Shown: positions 21,376-31,282 of the stretch, in pieces | How the letters are laid out: each line of letters begins with the position of its first letter | How positions within the stretch are numbered: the stretch's first letter is position 1 | Assembly (NCBI GenBank): GCA_963921825.1 | Contig: OY997596.1 | Location: forward strand, 1,679,001-1,743,000 | From: Erodium maritimum | Lineage: Eukaryota; Streptophyta; Magnoliopsida; Geraniales; Geraniaceae | Length of the DNA: 64,000 nt | Direction of reading: 5' to 3' | Notes under the pieces: generated by a model | Databases searched by the model: none | Told to the model about the DNA's origin: nothing | The model's input: the letters and a program-made list of their open reading frames with translations, nothing else | Program-made: the position numbers and the translations under genes

Positions 21376-23207
21376 TGACGCCCTGCGGGTTTAAACGCAA
21401 ACTTGAGCACGGCAAGTGCACCGGCCGTCAAGTAGTAATCGGATTTGAAGTTCGGAATATCGAGCCCAAAGGAGCAATAAACAAACACTTACTATTTAAA
21501 GCTTGTAGCTAAACTGTTTCAGTAAAAATCGAGTTTTTAAGTTTTGAAAATAAAAACTACAACGACTAAAAAGAAAATACAGAATTTAACAGAGAGTTTT
21601 CTTATCCTGAATCAAGTGAAGAGAGATCAAGGGCACGGGTTCATCGAGTTCATTCCATAAAATTGAACACGTTCGATTGTAGCGATGTCGATTTATTTTA
21701 GAGGCAACGAGTTGTCTCGAGTCTAGTCCTAACTTCTTTCGAACGATTCGGACCCTAATGGAATCTAACCACCGAGTTCTTTCGAATCACGATGTAGGAA
21801 GACCCAAAGCGTTAAGCTCTATGACAACTTCTAACTTTCGACCAAACAAGTCTATGGCTATTGCAGTTGTTTTAACCCCGCTAGTTCTAGCTAGGATTTA
21901 AATCCAACCTATGATCAATTTTTGACTTAATTAGAATCCTCCTCTTTCGAGCGACGAATCCTAATTCGAAACAATTACCAAGCCTACACGGGAGGTAAAA
22001 CATTAAGCACAAATCAATCATAGACACTAATACAAATCAACAACACCACAATCGAAGCATTCAAAAAATGGAAATCCCTACTCTAATCCCCCATGGCCCT
22101 AGAAATTTGGGGGTTTAGGTGTTCATGGTGAGAAAATGCAAGAATGAAAAGAGACAAACAATTAAACTCATAATGAAGATAAAAGTTGAGATACAATCAC
22201 CAAATTAGTCGTCTAATGTTGCTCTTCCTCTTCTTCGATCCCTCTCCTTGAAGCTCTTGAAGATCCACCAAAAGAAATCCACTTGTGTAGCCAACAATGG
22301 AGATTGTCTCCAAAAATCAACACTCAAATAAATCTCAAATGATTCTCAAACCACCAAATATTTTGATTCTCCACAAATAATCCAAACTAATAAACTCACA
22401 ATTTAATTCTATTAAAAAAAATTGTACAAGAACTATTCCCTCTCGTTCGTGCTCTTGTGTTCTGTCTGCTCTGTTCAAATTAAAATGAAGAAGATCCCTT
22501 AATTCTGCTGCGGCGCTACAAATAAATGAGGAGGAGAGGAGCAGCTGCCCTAGCACGTGTCAGCAGATGAGAGGGGACAGCCGGTACAGGTGTCGCGAAG
22601 GGAGAGGCTGAGCTGAGGGACAGGTGGCAGGCTGGTGCTGGGTGGCGGCTGACGTGGGCCAGGCAGGGACAGGTGGCGCGAGCTGGGAGGATTGTGGCGG
22701 GTCCAGCGGAAGTGGCGGCTGGGTAGCGCCACGTGGCAGCAGGCGGAGGCGCCACGCGCGCGGAGGTGAGGGGCTGCTGGACACGTGTCGCGAAGAGATG
22801 GAATGGCGGCGCCACGTGTCGCGAGCTGGGGTGAGCGGCGGCTGTGGTCGGGACACGTGTCAGCTCCTGGTTTGTGGTTCTATTTTTCAACCTTTTTCGC
22901 TATTTTGCTCGCTCCGGCTTCGTTTGGACTCCGATCGATCTCGTTCTTGCGCCAAAAAATTCCTCTTTTCAATACCTACAAAACAAGACCAATCATGAAT
23001 ATATTTTGAAGCGGACAAAATCGACCCTCTTGACGGTCCACAAGCACAAAACACCCAAAATACGCCGGAAATCCATCAAAACACCGAATATATCGATAAA
23101 ATCAATTATTCATGCTAAACCTACATATATGATAGAGAATCGGGACTAAAAGCCTATATATCTCGGTATAAAGTGGCTCTTTTATGTGTTAAAATGCACT
23201 CGCATCA
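21376..23207 (-). repeat. 5' LTR of element 1
   Basis: 1832 bp, nearly identical to the LTR at 16534-18368. It starts TGATGCG at 23207 (minus). The outer flank is CACTA and then, 11 bp later, flank repeat A'. It carries the same five CACGTG boxes and would drive transcription leftwards. Confidence 0.85.
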
Positions 23208-23223
23208 CACTAACTAAATCATC

Positions 23224-23475
23224 CTAAAACGACTGACAAAACGAGAATACCTTTGTCCTCTCTTTCCCGATATTGTGATACCGAAGATGGAGATGGCGGA
23301 CCGTAAGTATTATCCATTCTCTCTGTCAAATCTTGAAAGTGTTTTCCATCCTCTTCGTTCGATCTGAGAGTATTTGGTCAATCCGATTAAAATCGATAAC
23401 TAACGTCTCTTGTCAATAAACTATCATGAACCACTAGCTAAAAGATAAAGGCGTGCTTAGAATATTTGACATCCC
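23224..23475. repeat. Flank repeat A' (252 bp), right of LTR element 1
   Basis: Second copy of the 16274-16525 block, with four substitutions. It starts 16 bp after the outer end of the 5' LTR and continues into unrelated sequence (TTAAGGTGACC). The two copies therefore bracket the whole LTR element as direct repeats. Confidence 0.8.
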
Positions 23476-24048
23476 TTAAGGTGACCTGATAAGATTTATA
23501 CGAAAATATTGATGTCTTGGTAAAATATTAAAAATATAAATCAATTAACAGACATCTTGGTTCCCTGTCAAGTCTGGTATACACTCGACATCTTGGTTCC
23601 CTCACTCCCTGATGTTCTCCCTGGATGTCCACCTAGCTCTCTAACGCCCTTTATCATTTTGTGTGAGCATCTTCAGGTCGAGTCAGGAAGTGACTCCCAT
23701 GATTTGTTGATAAGTAGCCATCTATGTGGAGACTATCCATCGATAGATTGTCCCTGCATTAACCAGGCATTTATTATAGGGCTAGCGTCTGGCACTTATG
23801 GGTTAGGACTCAATTCTCACCCTTTTGTTTCTCTTATACGAGAGTTCTTCTATTTCAGGTCTTATGGTTTAGCTACGTCTGTACCTTTGATTTCTTATCT
23901 AATAAAACTCCTATATGCTAAAAAAATATGGAAATAAACTTCAACTTTTATTGAACCCCAAATATTACAACCCAAAAAAAATAAAGTTGAAGCATACATC
24001 AGATGTCCTTAAGTATACAAATACGAGTCTTGACCACAACACATAATC
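23476..24048. other. Unassigned sequence, possible LINE remnant
   Basis: A plus-strand frame of 126 residues (23557-23937) ends near CTATATGCTAAAAAAATATGG, which could be a decayed non-LTR 3' tail. No diagnostic motif was found. The right part may be the 3' flank of the ORF1 pseudogene ending at 24049. Confidence 0.3.
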
Positions 24049-25393
24049 TCATAACTCACACAACATTGTTGCGTGTCGTTCCATCTCTAGTTCGATTAAA
24101 TTTGAATCGTCTTGAAGATGCATTTCGTTGTACTGGTTGAAGAGTTCGTGCCATTTTGTGGTGAGCATGATGAATTTTTCTGCCTTCTTGGACTTTGCTC
24201 AGTCCACCTCTGATTCTGCTCGAACCGCATCTGCCTTTACTCGATCCATGGTTTCCACTACTTCAGCTTGCTTTTGGACACTCTTCCCTTTCCTCTTTAT
24301 GGACTTCTTTCCCGATTATTTTTGTTCACGTGGAAGGACACTTCGGTTACTAGTTCCCTTGTTCGGATTGGTGGATACCCCATCCGGTTGGGACTCACCA
24401 CCGAGAGGTGTAGTATCGTCATCATTGGTGGGAGGACAAGTGGGTGGAGTTGAGCTGTAAGCCCTAAGTTTATCCAACTGTTGTCTCCATGCACCGGTCA
24501 TGCCTTCCTCCGCCGTAAACTTCTCCTCGAACTTCAGAATGTTATACCAATGGTCGAGGTTGAACACCTTTGGTTTACCGGGATTCTTTATGTCATAATA
24601 GGTCTTCTTGGCATTCTTGTTGTAGCCTGCTTCGCTGTAACCGCTAGGAAAAATATCCCTCAACTTCGTCAAAATATTGTGGTACCTCCACACCCGAGGG
24701 AAATGTCTGTTCCACTAGTTCTTGATTTTCTTTCAATTGAAACGATGGTGACGATCCCCTTCGTTGTACAGTCTGGAAATTTTCCCCCAAAAGGTTGAAC
24801 TATCTTGTTGGTTTCCCTTCGATGTATCTCTCGCCGCGCTTAGCCAAACGCGGATGAGGTGTATGTCAGCTTCATGGGTCCATTTTCTTATATACCCTTT
24901 GGGTTGTTGGGAAGGGCCAGTAGAGGATGACTGAGACGACATCCTAATACCGCTGTTTTGGCCGACGTTATATTAAGGATCGGGGTACCCGTAATAATTG
25001 GAAACCAGATTATGGGTCATGAAAGGGGGGGGGGGGGGGGGGGGTTGAAAGGGGAGGGGTGAAATTAATAATAAAATAAATTAAAATTGTAACTAAGAAA
25101 ACAAAATAAATTTAGTAAATATAATGAAAGATTATTAATAAAATAAATTAAAAGTTAAAACAACAAAATGAAATGAAAAATAGGCGTTGAAAGCACCTAA
25201 GATGAAACCAGGTTGCATGTAAGGACACAGGAAAAAAAACCGTCTGATTGCATGAAAGGGTTGTTGTTTAGGTTGATGTTCAAGATCTGTTGAAAGCCGT
25301 TGGGCTGATCTAGGTTGAAATCGATTTTCTCAGTACATCCTCGTGTTGATCTTGATCCGGTGGAGACGACGTCCGAGTCTCGTTGTCGGACAT
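24049..25393 (-). pseudogene. PIF/Harbinger ORF1-like (SANT / NAM-associated) pseudogene
   Basis: The minus-strand start MSDNE lies at 25393 and the conserved end (MERHATMLCEL, stop) at 24049. In between, in several frames, come MSSQSSSTGP, a SANT-like domain (KWTHEADIHLIRVWLSAARDT, FWGKISRLYNE), then W..Y.ILTKL, a KPKVFNLDHWYNILKFEEKF block and a charged coiled-coil tail. This order matches plant proteins labelled glutathione S-transferase T3-like or NAM-associated, which are Harbinger ORF1 relatives. Frame breaks at about 24740 and in the N-terminal region, plus a 20-base G run at 25025-25044, show that it is dead. A TATA-like TATAAATA lies near 25495. Confidence 0.7.
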
Positions 25394-25820
25394 TTTTCTT
25401 GATCGAAAACAAACTTTGGGAAAGGTGGAATTTAAGAGAGAAAGTTGATAAATGAGGAGAAAATGTGTGTGGGTTGATGAAAGGGGGGGATGTATTTATA
25501 GATGGGGAAATTAAATTTTGGGGGTTAAAATTCGGATTTTATTTAATTAAAAAAACTAATTATTGCTGACCGTTAGAGCCAACGACCGAATTTTTCCACA
25601 CTAGTACCACGTATCACGCTTCCATTGGCTGGCCGCCGACTTGTAAATCACGACTTATGGTTCATGTTTGTGAGTCGTGAATCGCAACTCGCAGTTATGA
25701 CTCATGGTTTAGTGAGTCGGAACCGCACAAATCGCATGCCACAACGTGCGACTTGCGGTTCACTAAACTATGAGTCGTGAACCGTGAATCGCGTGTCAGG
25801 CTGCGATGATGTGAATGCTC
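25394..25820 (-). mobile_element. Terminal region of a PIF/Harbinger element
   Basis: The end reads GTGAATGCTC at 25820 followed by TTA, that is GAGCATTCAC on the minus strand with a TTA target base triplet. Just inside (about 25620-25800) is a zone of repeated GTGAACCG, GCGACT, GAGTCGTGA and AACCGCA words in both orientations, like that at 7545-7780. The matching left terminus was not found before 24049. Confidence 0.6.
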
Positions 25821-25823
25821 TTA

Positions 25824-26663
25824 CAATACACCCTTAAGAGCCTCAAATAACCTCTTTAAGACTGCATGCACAAAATTTATGTCATTAATTCATGCCCCCA
25901 ATCAATGAACCCTAAATTACATATCACCCTTTTTCCAGTGCCAAGTGCTCCGCTAGATGGGGTAAAATGTTAACCTGGAGTAGACTCGAGTTTTTAATAC
26001 TGACATTTATGATCTTTAATCAACATACTCGAACCCCCACATCCACATTGAGCTTCACCACCATGGGTTGGAACGTTCCACCTAACCACCGGTTCCTATC
26101 CTTTCCTCTTAACCTTCAGCATATCATATCTCAAGAAAGCAACACGGAATTCCTGAATTCACCCCTGACAGTTAGCAACCACCATGTCAAAATGTGTACT
26201 TCTACTCCCTGCAAGAATTTATTTTTCTCCCTTTATATGCAACAAGATAAATCGGTCACTTCAAAGAAACTCAGGGGACAGAGTTTCGTTTATGGTCAAG
26301 ACAATGTCCCAATCGACCAGACCCACGACCTTGACACCCCATGCGGCAATAAGGGTTTCTTCCCACACTACCATGACCATTGGATACCCAAACATAGTGT
26401 TTCCAATAGTCTCTACCCACCGCTACATCTGCAATATATCGGGGTAACCAAAACAAGTCACCTCATCAACCTTGCCTTCGAGGGAAGGATATCATGGAAA
26501 AAAATGTCAAATGAAGACTCTGGAACAGGGAATCACACCTTGACTTCACAAAAACACCTCCTTCAAATCAAACATCCAGACCCGAACTATATTCACCCTC
26601 GTCTTTCCCCTCTTGGTATGGAGAATTGCATGTACTAGTTACCATTAGACATTTCATGAGTGT
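25824..26663. other. Unassigned sequence with a 223-residue open frame
   Basis: A plus-strand frame runs from 25967 to 26638. Its composition is uneven and I recognise no domain. The reverse frames contain broken, vaguely coding-like stretches. It may be the left part of a decayed retroelement interrupted by LTR element 2, whose right flank resumes at 32698, but this is a guess. Confidence 0.25.
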
Positions 26664-28077
26664 TGATGTGGACATAAAATACATCTATTTTAGATGTCAT
26701 TAGCCCACATTTATGCTCTTTTTAGTCCCGAGTTAATATGAAATGATGCATTTTACTCTCGTATTGTGTATTTGGTCTTGTTTCAGGGTTCATCAAGTTT
26801 TCGGAGCAAAAAGGGGCAATTTGGGAGTGAAACGGAGCGAATTTGGAAGTTGGGCAGAAGTGTCAGCAACATGCACCAGTTTGTTGCACGCCATGCAACA
26901 AACTGGTGCACTCAGAACAGAGGAGTCAAGAATCTGCACCATTTTCTTGCACGGCGTGCAAGAAACTGGTGCAACTTAAGTGCACCAGAAACTTGCACGG
27001 CGTGCAAGCGACCGTGCAAGCGTCAAAAACGCGATTTCCAGCTGCGTTTCCTATTTTTTATCAGAGTTAACCCGTCATATAAAAGGGAATTTAGGTCAGA
27101 TTGAAGGGGATCACGAAATTGAAGAGAAAAGGTCACTTTTTGAGAGAACTTGGAGAACTTGGGGAACTTGGAGAAGATCAAAGGAGAACTACTAGAATCA
27201 CATTGAGGTTTTTGTAGTTTGGTTTGTTTCTGAATACTTGTATTGCTATTTTCAGTTAATATGAGTATGATTATTTCAATCCTTCTCTTGTGTTCTTGTC
27301 TCTTTGTTATGAACTAAGTTTATATCGATCTAGGGCTAGGGGGAACGATGTGATGAATTGATTGAGCATATTTAGGTCATATACTTATAAACTAATACTA
27401 GAAAAGTGTTTATCCATTTCCGTTCGTAATGCTACATTGCCTTGATCACGTACATGTATGATTAAATCTTGTTAACCAACAATTGAGAAATGAGGTTAAA
27501 AAGAGGAAAAAAGAATTGGATAGCTCGGGTTTCAATCTAGGCTAGAATATGGCTAGACTGACACGAGTGCAATAGCTATAGGTGTAAAACCCGAAAGTTA
27601 GAGGAATTCATAGATCGTAATGCTTTATACCGCTCTACACCTAGATTAGAGATAATTAGGTGGACCGAGTGTATTAGGGTCCTAATACGATCGAGAGATG
27701 GTTAGGACTACTTAAAGAGAATTCCCGTTGCCCTTAAAATAGTATTAGTTATAAATGTATGCCAAATATCGTTAAGTTGTTCATCTCATTCGACCCCCGT
27801 TAATGTCCTAGATCGTCTTTTATCTCTGATTTACAATCCATTTGTGATTTTGTGCTCTGTTTTCGAATCATTTATATATTCTCAGTACTTGCATGAATTT
27901 ACATTTTACAAACCAAAACCAAACATCGTTATAGGAATAGCTTGACCATCGAATTAATTAACTAAAGTGCTTGTCTAATTGCTCCCTTGGGTACGATATC
28001 TCGGACTTAAACCCGAATACTACTTGACGACCGATACGCTTGCCGTACCATTCTGAGGGTTAAATCTCAGAGTGTCA
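26664..28077 (+). repeat. 5' LTR of element 2
   Basis: It starts TGATGTGG and ends GAGTGTCA. It includes a run of long perfect and near-perfect hairpins (26872-27020), described separately, and a stretch around 27070-27190 of repeated GAGAACTTGG words. Confidence 0.9.
26872..27020. repeat. Tandem hairpins in LTR 2
   Basis: Hairpin 1 (26872-26910) is a perfect 17-bp stem, TGCACCAGTTTGTTGCA and its complement, around the loop CGCCA. Hairpin 2 (26935-26973) has the same design, with stem TGCACCATTTTCTTGCA, one mismatch and loop CGGCG. A third partial stem, CTTGCACG/CGTGCAAG, follows at about 26991-27009. All recur in the 3' LTR from 31491. They would fold in either strand and in RNA. Confidence 0.85.
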
Positions 28078-28083
28078 AGTTAA

Positions 28084-28101
28084 TGGCGCCGTTGCCGGGG
28101 A
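28084..28101 (+). other. Primer binding site (tRNA-Asp type), element 2
   Basis: TGGCGCCGTTGCCGGGGA, identical to the site in element 1, starts 6 bases after the 5' LTR. It marks plus-strand orientation and the Athila/Tat type of priming. Confidence 0.88.
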
Positions 28102-28201
28102 GCAACTAAGGCAACTCTGATACGTTTATAATTCGTGTTAAGACTATTTCAATTTTTATTTGTATATATTTTTATAGTTGATTCATTGCATTATTACTTT
28201 T

Positions 28202-29398
28202 ATGGAGAATTGGTATTGTGATATTGCGTATTGTGATTGTTGCGGAGCTTATGATCATTCTAACTATAATTGTGAGTACTTGAATTCAAATGCATATTGT
28301 CAATATTGGGAGGAGCCTTCCACTTGTGATCAAGGTTATCAAGTTGAACCACAAGAGTCTTCCTCCAAACTGGAGCAGATGATGTTAACCATGATGGCAC
28401 AGATGAAGGAGGATAGAAAAGAGATGATTGAGTTGTATAAGGCATCTGTGCAGGAGCAGCAGACAGTGAACCAGAACAATGATTCCCGGTTCCAGAAGTT
28501 GGAAATTCAATTGGGCCAAATAGCCAATCCAATTAATCAAATAAATCCTCTTATACAAGTGGTGAATGAGAGAGCTCTACACGATCAAGCAATTCACATT
28601 GGGGAAGATCATTCCGAGCACTTAGGTGATACAACAAAACAAGAAACTCATTATCCAACCATGAGTTTAGAGGTAAGTGCGGAATGTGAGGTATCAAGTT
28701 CTTACTCCTCTTGTACTGTATCTATTCCATCTCCATGTAGTTTTGATGCTTTGAATTATGTAGATGTAAATAATAATTGTATAATTGTAGAAAATAGTTC
28801 ACAAACTCTTGCTGAGCCGAATCCTTCCATAGTATCCATAGAGTTGGCTGACAAATCTATAGTATATCCAAGGGGTACTATGGAATATGCTCTCAAGAGA
28901 GGGGTTGTATTTGAATCTTCCATTGATTTTATTTTGGTAGACATCGAGCATGATGTCGAAATTCCCTTTAGTATGGGATATTCATTCTTGGATTCTAGCA
29001 AATCAACTCTTTATGTTCAACCCATCCCATTGATTTTCAAAATTAACATTGAGCATAGAGTGCTTAATATAAAGCATAATTTTTGTGATGTATTTCCTAG
29101 TACTCATTCCCTGTTTGTGAGCTGTTACTCTATTGTGGTAGATGCTCTTGACCCTCGTTGTCATGAGCATCATCCGTTTCTTGGGAATCATGTCGCTATC
29201 AAGTTGTGCCAAGATGAATGTGATCACAATTATTCAGTTAAAGCAAGCTTGATGAAGCTAGCCTTGAGTTTGGAGCTCTTACAAAACTCAAGGAAAGGGT
29301 TCTTATGCTACATTGTGTTCCTTCTCCCGCCTTTCTATCTACACTTGAAGAGGAGGACGCAATGGAAGTATGAGACGTTCGGGAGGCCTCCTGATTGA
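28202..29398 (+). CDS. Retrotransposon ORF: N-terminal CCHC knuckle plus degraded protease-like region
   Basis: A 398-residue intact ORF starts at ATG 28202. The same MENW start and the same knuckle positions (C11, C14, H19, C24) occur in the element 1 ORF. About 55-125 is Met/Gln/Glu-rich and holds FQKLEIQLGQIANPIN, a motif known from Athila-type Gag downstream of the capsid. ELADKSIVYPRG and FILVDIEHDVEIPF mark the protease-like part, again without a catalytic D-S/T-G triad. The C-terminal third (SVKASLMKLALSLELLQNSRKGF, WKYETFGRPPD) is conserved with element 1 and unrecognised. Intact ORFs in two different elements suggest the protein is useful to them; its exact role is unknown. Confidence 0.75.
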   Translation: MENWYCDIAYCDCCGAYDHSNYNCEYLNSNAYCQYWEEPSTCDQGYQVEPQESSSKLEQMMLTMMAQMKEDRKEMIELYKASVQEQQTVNQNNDSRFQKLEIQLGQIANPINQINPLIQVVNERALHDQAIHIGEDHSEHLGDTTKQETHYPTMSLEVSAECEVSSSYSSCTVSIPSPCSFDALNYVDVNNNCIIVENSSQTLAEPNPSIVSIELADKSIVYPRGTMEYALKRGVVFESSIDFILVDIEHDVEIPFSMGYSFLDSSKSTLYVQPIPLIFKINIEHRVLNIKHNFCDVFPSTHSLFVSCYSIVVDALDPRCHEHHPFLGNHVAIKLCQDECDHNYSVKASLMKLALSLELLQNSRKGFLCYIVFLLPPFYLHLKRRTQWKYETFGRPPD

Positions 29399-31240
29399 GC
29401 CTCCTACCCGTCGAGCTAACGACGTTAAACAAATGCGCTTGTTGGGAGGCACCCCAACTATGGATTGGAGAGCGTATGGACATTGATCACATGCAAGGCG
29501 CCGGGCTCACACGAGCTCGATCGGTCGAGGAGTTCTCCATCCATCTATGCATCACAAGATCCCCACGTCAGTGGCATACCACACAGCGGTTCTTCGAGGG
29601 GCAGTTTTCTTACCCTCTTGCTTATTATTGTTTTTTTCGCTGTTTTACTCCTATATGTCATCTGGTGGGTGCCGAGCACCCGAATTGTTGTGCTGATAGT
29701 ATAAACATATAGGACTGTATGGTGGTTGAATCTATGCTAACTAACAAGTGTGGGGTGACATGTTCTGAATATTTGTTGTGGGATGCATCTGGTCAATTAT
29801 GTTAGAGTCGCACTGGGGACAGTGTTGTGTTTTAAAGTGTGGGGTGGGGTGCTTGCATTTCTTGCATTTCATTTCACACTTTTGGTCTGCATATTGTGCT
29901 GCATTGAAAAAAATAAATCAAAATAAATCAAAAAAATATTTTCTGGTGATATGATTGAGTAAGAGAGTGCAGGTTCTTAGGACTTCGATGATTGAACTGT
30001 TACACATGCTAGTTTCTTACACTGTTCAAATAATACATAGATTATCATGAATGAATTAAGTAGAGTAAACACATGCATTAAGATCGCTCTTTTGCTTGCA
30101 CTTTGAGTGTTTACTTGATTAGTCGTTGCTTCCTTTGATTCCTATGCATTGTAAGCTGAGTCTAGAACTACTTGTGTATCCCAGTCGAGGCAAAATAGAA
30201 TGAGGAACATGGTTAAATTGAGAAAATGATTCTAGGCCATCCTTGGAACGTTTGAGCCAAATCTCTAACCTTACATTATTTTCTTAGTCACCCATTTTGA
30301 GCCTATGGCCTTTCGTTTCTAACCATTACATCACAAACCTATGTGCCCATCATTTCTTGTATATCCTCATGTTATTTTTGAACCCATATTTCGTGTCTTA
30401 TGTGCTTCATGAGAGGGGGTGTTGGGGATGTAATTGTGAGTTGAGTGATTACAAGGAAAAGGAAGTCTTGATGATAATATGCCATTTGGTTTGTGGAAAA
30501 AAAAGAGAAAAGAAAAAGAAAATAAGATAGAGACCTCTCTTTTACCCAAGGAATTTAATGGGTAAGAAAAAGGAAAACAAAATCGAGAGAGGAGAAACAA
30601 AAAGGTGAAATAAAAGGGGCAAAAGAAAAAAATATATATATATTAGCCCAACAAGTAGACTCAAAAAGAGTGTCTAAGAAATGGTTTGGTAGAGACTTGA
30701 GGTGAAAGTAAGCGGGATGTGTGAAAAGTGGTTAGGGGGTGAGATGAAGCATGTTTGACACGTTTTATTTTATGAGCTTCGTGTTTTAAATCCTTTCCAT
30801 GCCCTTTGCCTAGCCATACATTACAATCCGAATATAAGTCCTTTTTGATTCTGGATTGCCATGATTCCTCACGATTAGTGGAGATGAGATTAACTAGTAG
30901 CATATGAATCTCTAAGATCCGTGTAGTAGGGAAAAAAGGAAGCGCACTAGTAAAGTGAACGAGGAGGTGTTAGGGAGTCGGTCTTTAATGTGAGTAGCAA
31001 CTTTCTTATATGCATTCATCGGTTCATGTGTTTTCTTGAACTTTGTTCGATCTTGTAGTGTGTAATTCTGAGAAAGCTCTTATGAACCACAAGCACACTT
31101 TAACTCAGTCATCACCAATTTTTCGTAACCTTTTTGCATGCTGCATCTTTATATTACCATGCTTGAATAAAGGAGGCCCGGACTCCTCCTATCGGGGTGA
31201 ACCTCGGGGTTTAACCGGAACATATCTTACTGCTTTGTTA
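29399..31240 (+). other. Non-coding interior of element 2 with blocks shared with element 1
   Basis: Shared blocks include the stretch just after the ORF stop (GAGCTAACGACGTTAAACAA...GGGAGGCACCCCAAC, about 29414-29457), GTGCCGAGCACCCGAATTG (about 29671-29689), and GTCGCACTGGGGACAGTG with GTGTGGGGTGGGGTGC (about 29806-29852). In element 1 they occur in the same order on the minus strand (about 20130, 19870, 19730-19690). Conservation outside the ORF suggests packaging or replication signals. Confidence 0.6.
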
Positions 31241-31247
31241 ATTTAAT

Positions 31248-31282
31248 TTTCTCGGGGCGAGAAAAGCTTAAGTGTGGGGTGT
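31248..31282 (+). promoter_or_regulatory. Hairpin and polypurine tract, element 2
   Basis: TTTTCTCG-GGG-CGAGAAAA forms a perfect 8-bp stem with a 3-base loop. It is followed by GCTTAAGTGTGGGGTGT, then the 3' LTR. Element 1 has the same stem and nearly the same tract at the equivalent place. Confidence 0.65.

Larger units (their letters stand above)
16534..23207 (-). mobile_element. LTR element 1: non-autonomous Ty3/gypsy (Tat/Athila-like), complete
   Basis: Two LTRs of 1835 and 1832 bp flank a 3.0-kb interior on the minus strand. I counted two substitutions and two small indels between the LTRs, so the insertion is recent. The primer site TGGCGCCGTTGCCGGGGA (tRNA-Asp type, used by Athila/Tat elements) follows the 5' LTR. 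A purine-rich tract precedes the 3' LTR. The only intact ORF (20148-21257) starts with a zinc knuckle. Reverse transcriptase, RNase H and integrase are absent, so it must borrow enzymes. A clean 5-bp target duplication was not found. Confidence 0.88.

Noticed and set aside
25967-26638. 223-residue open frame as a gene
   Set aside because: No domain, no splice or start context, and it lies between transposons.
26743-27195. LTR 2 open frames repeated at 31362-31814
   Set aside because: The frames cross the hairpin region of an LTR; there is no sign of coding.
28178-28201. Upstream in-frame starts for the two retrotransposon ORFs (28178 and 21281)
   Set aside because: Both would be TTG codons. 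The first ATG (28202 and 21257) gives the shared MENW start.
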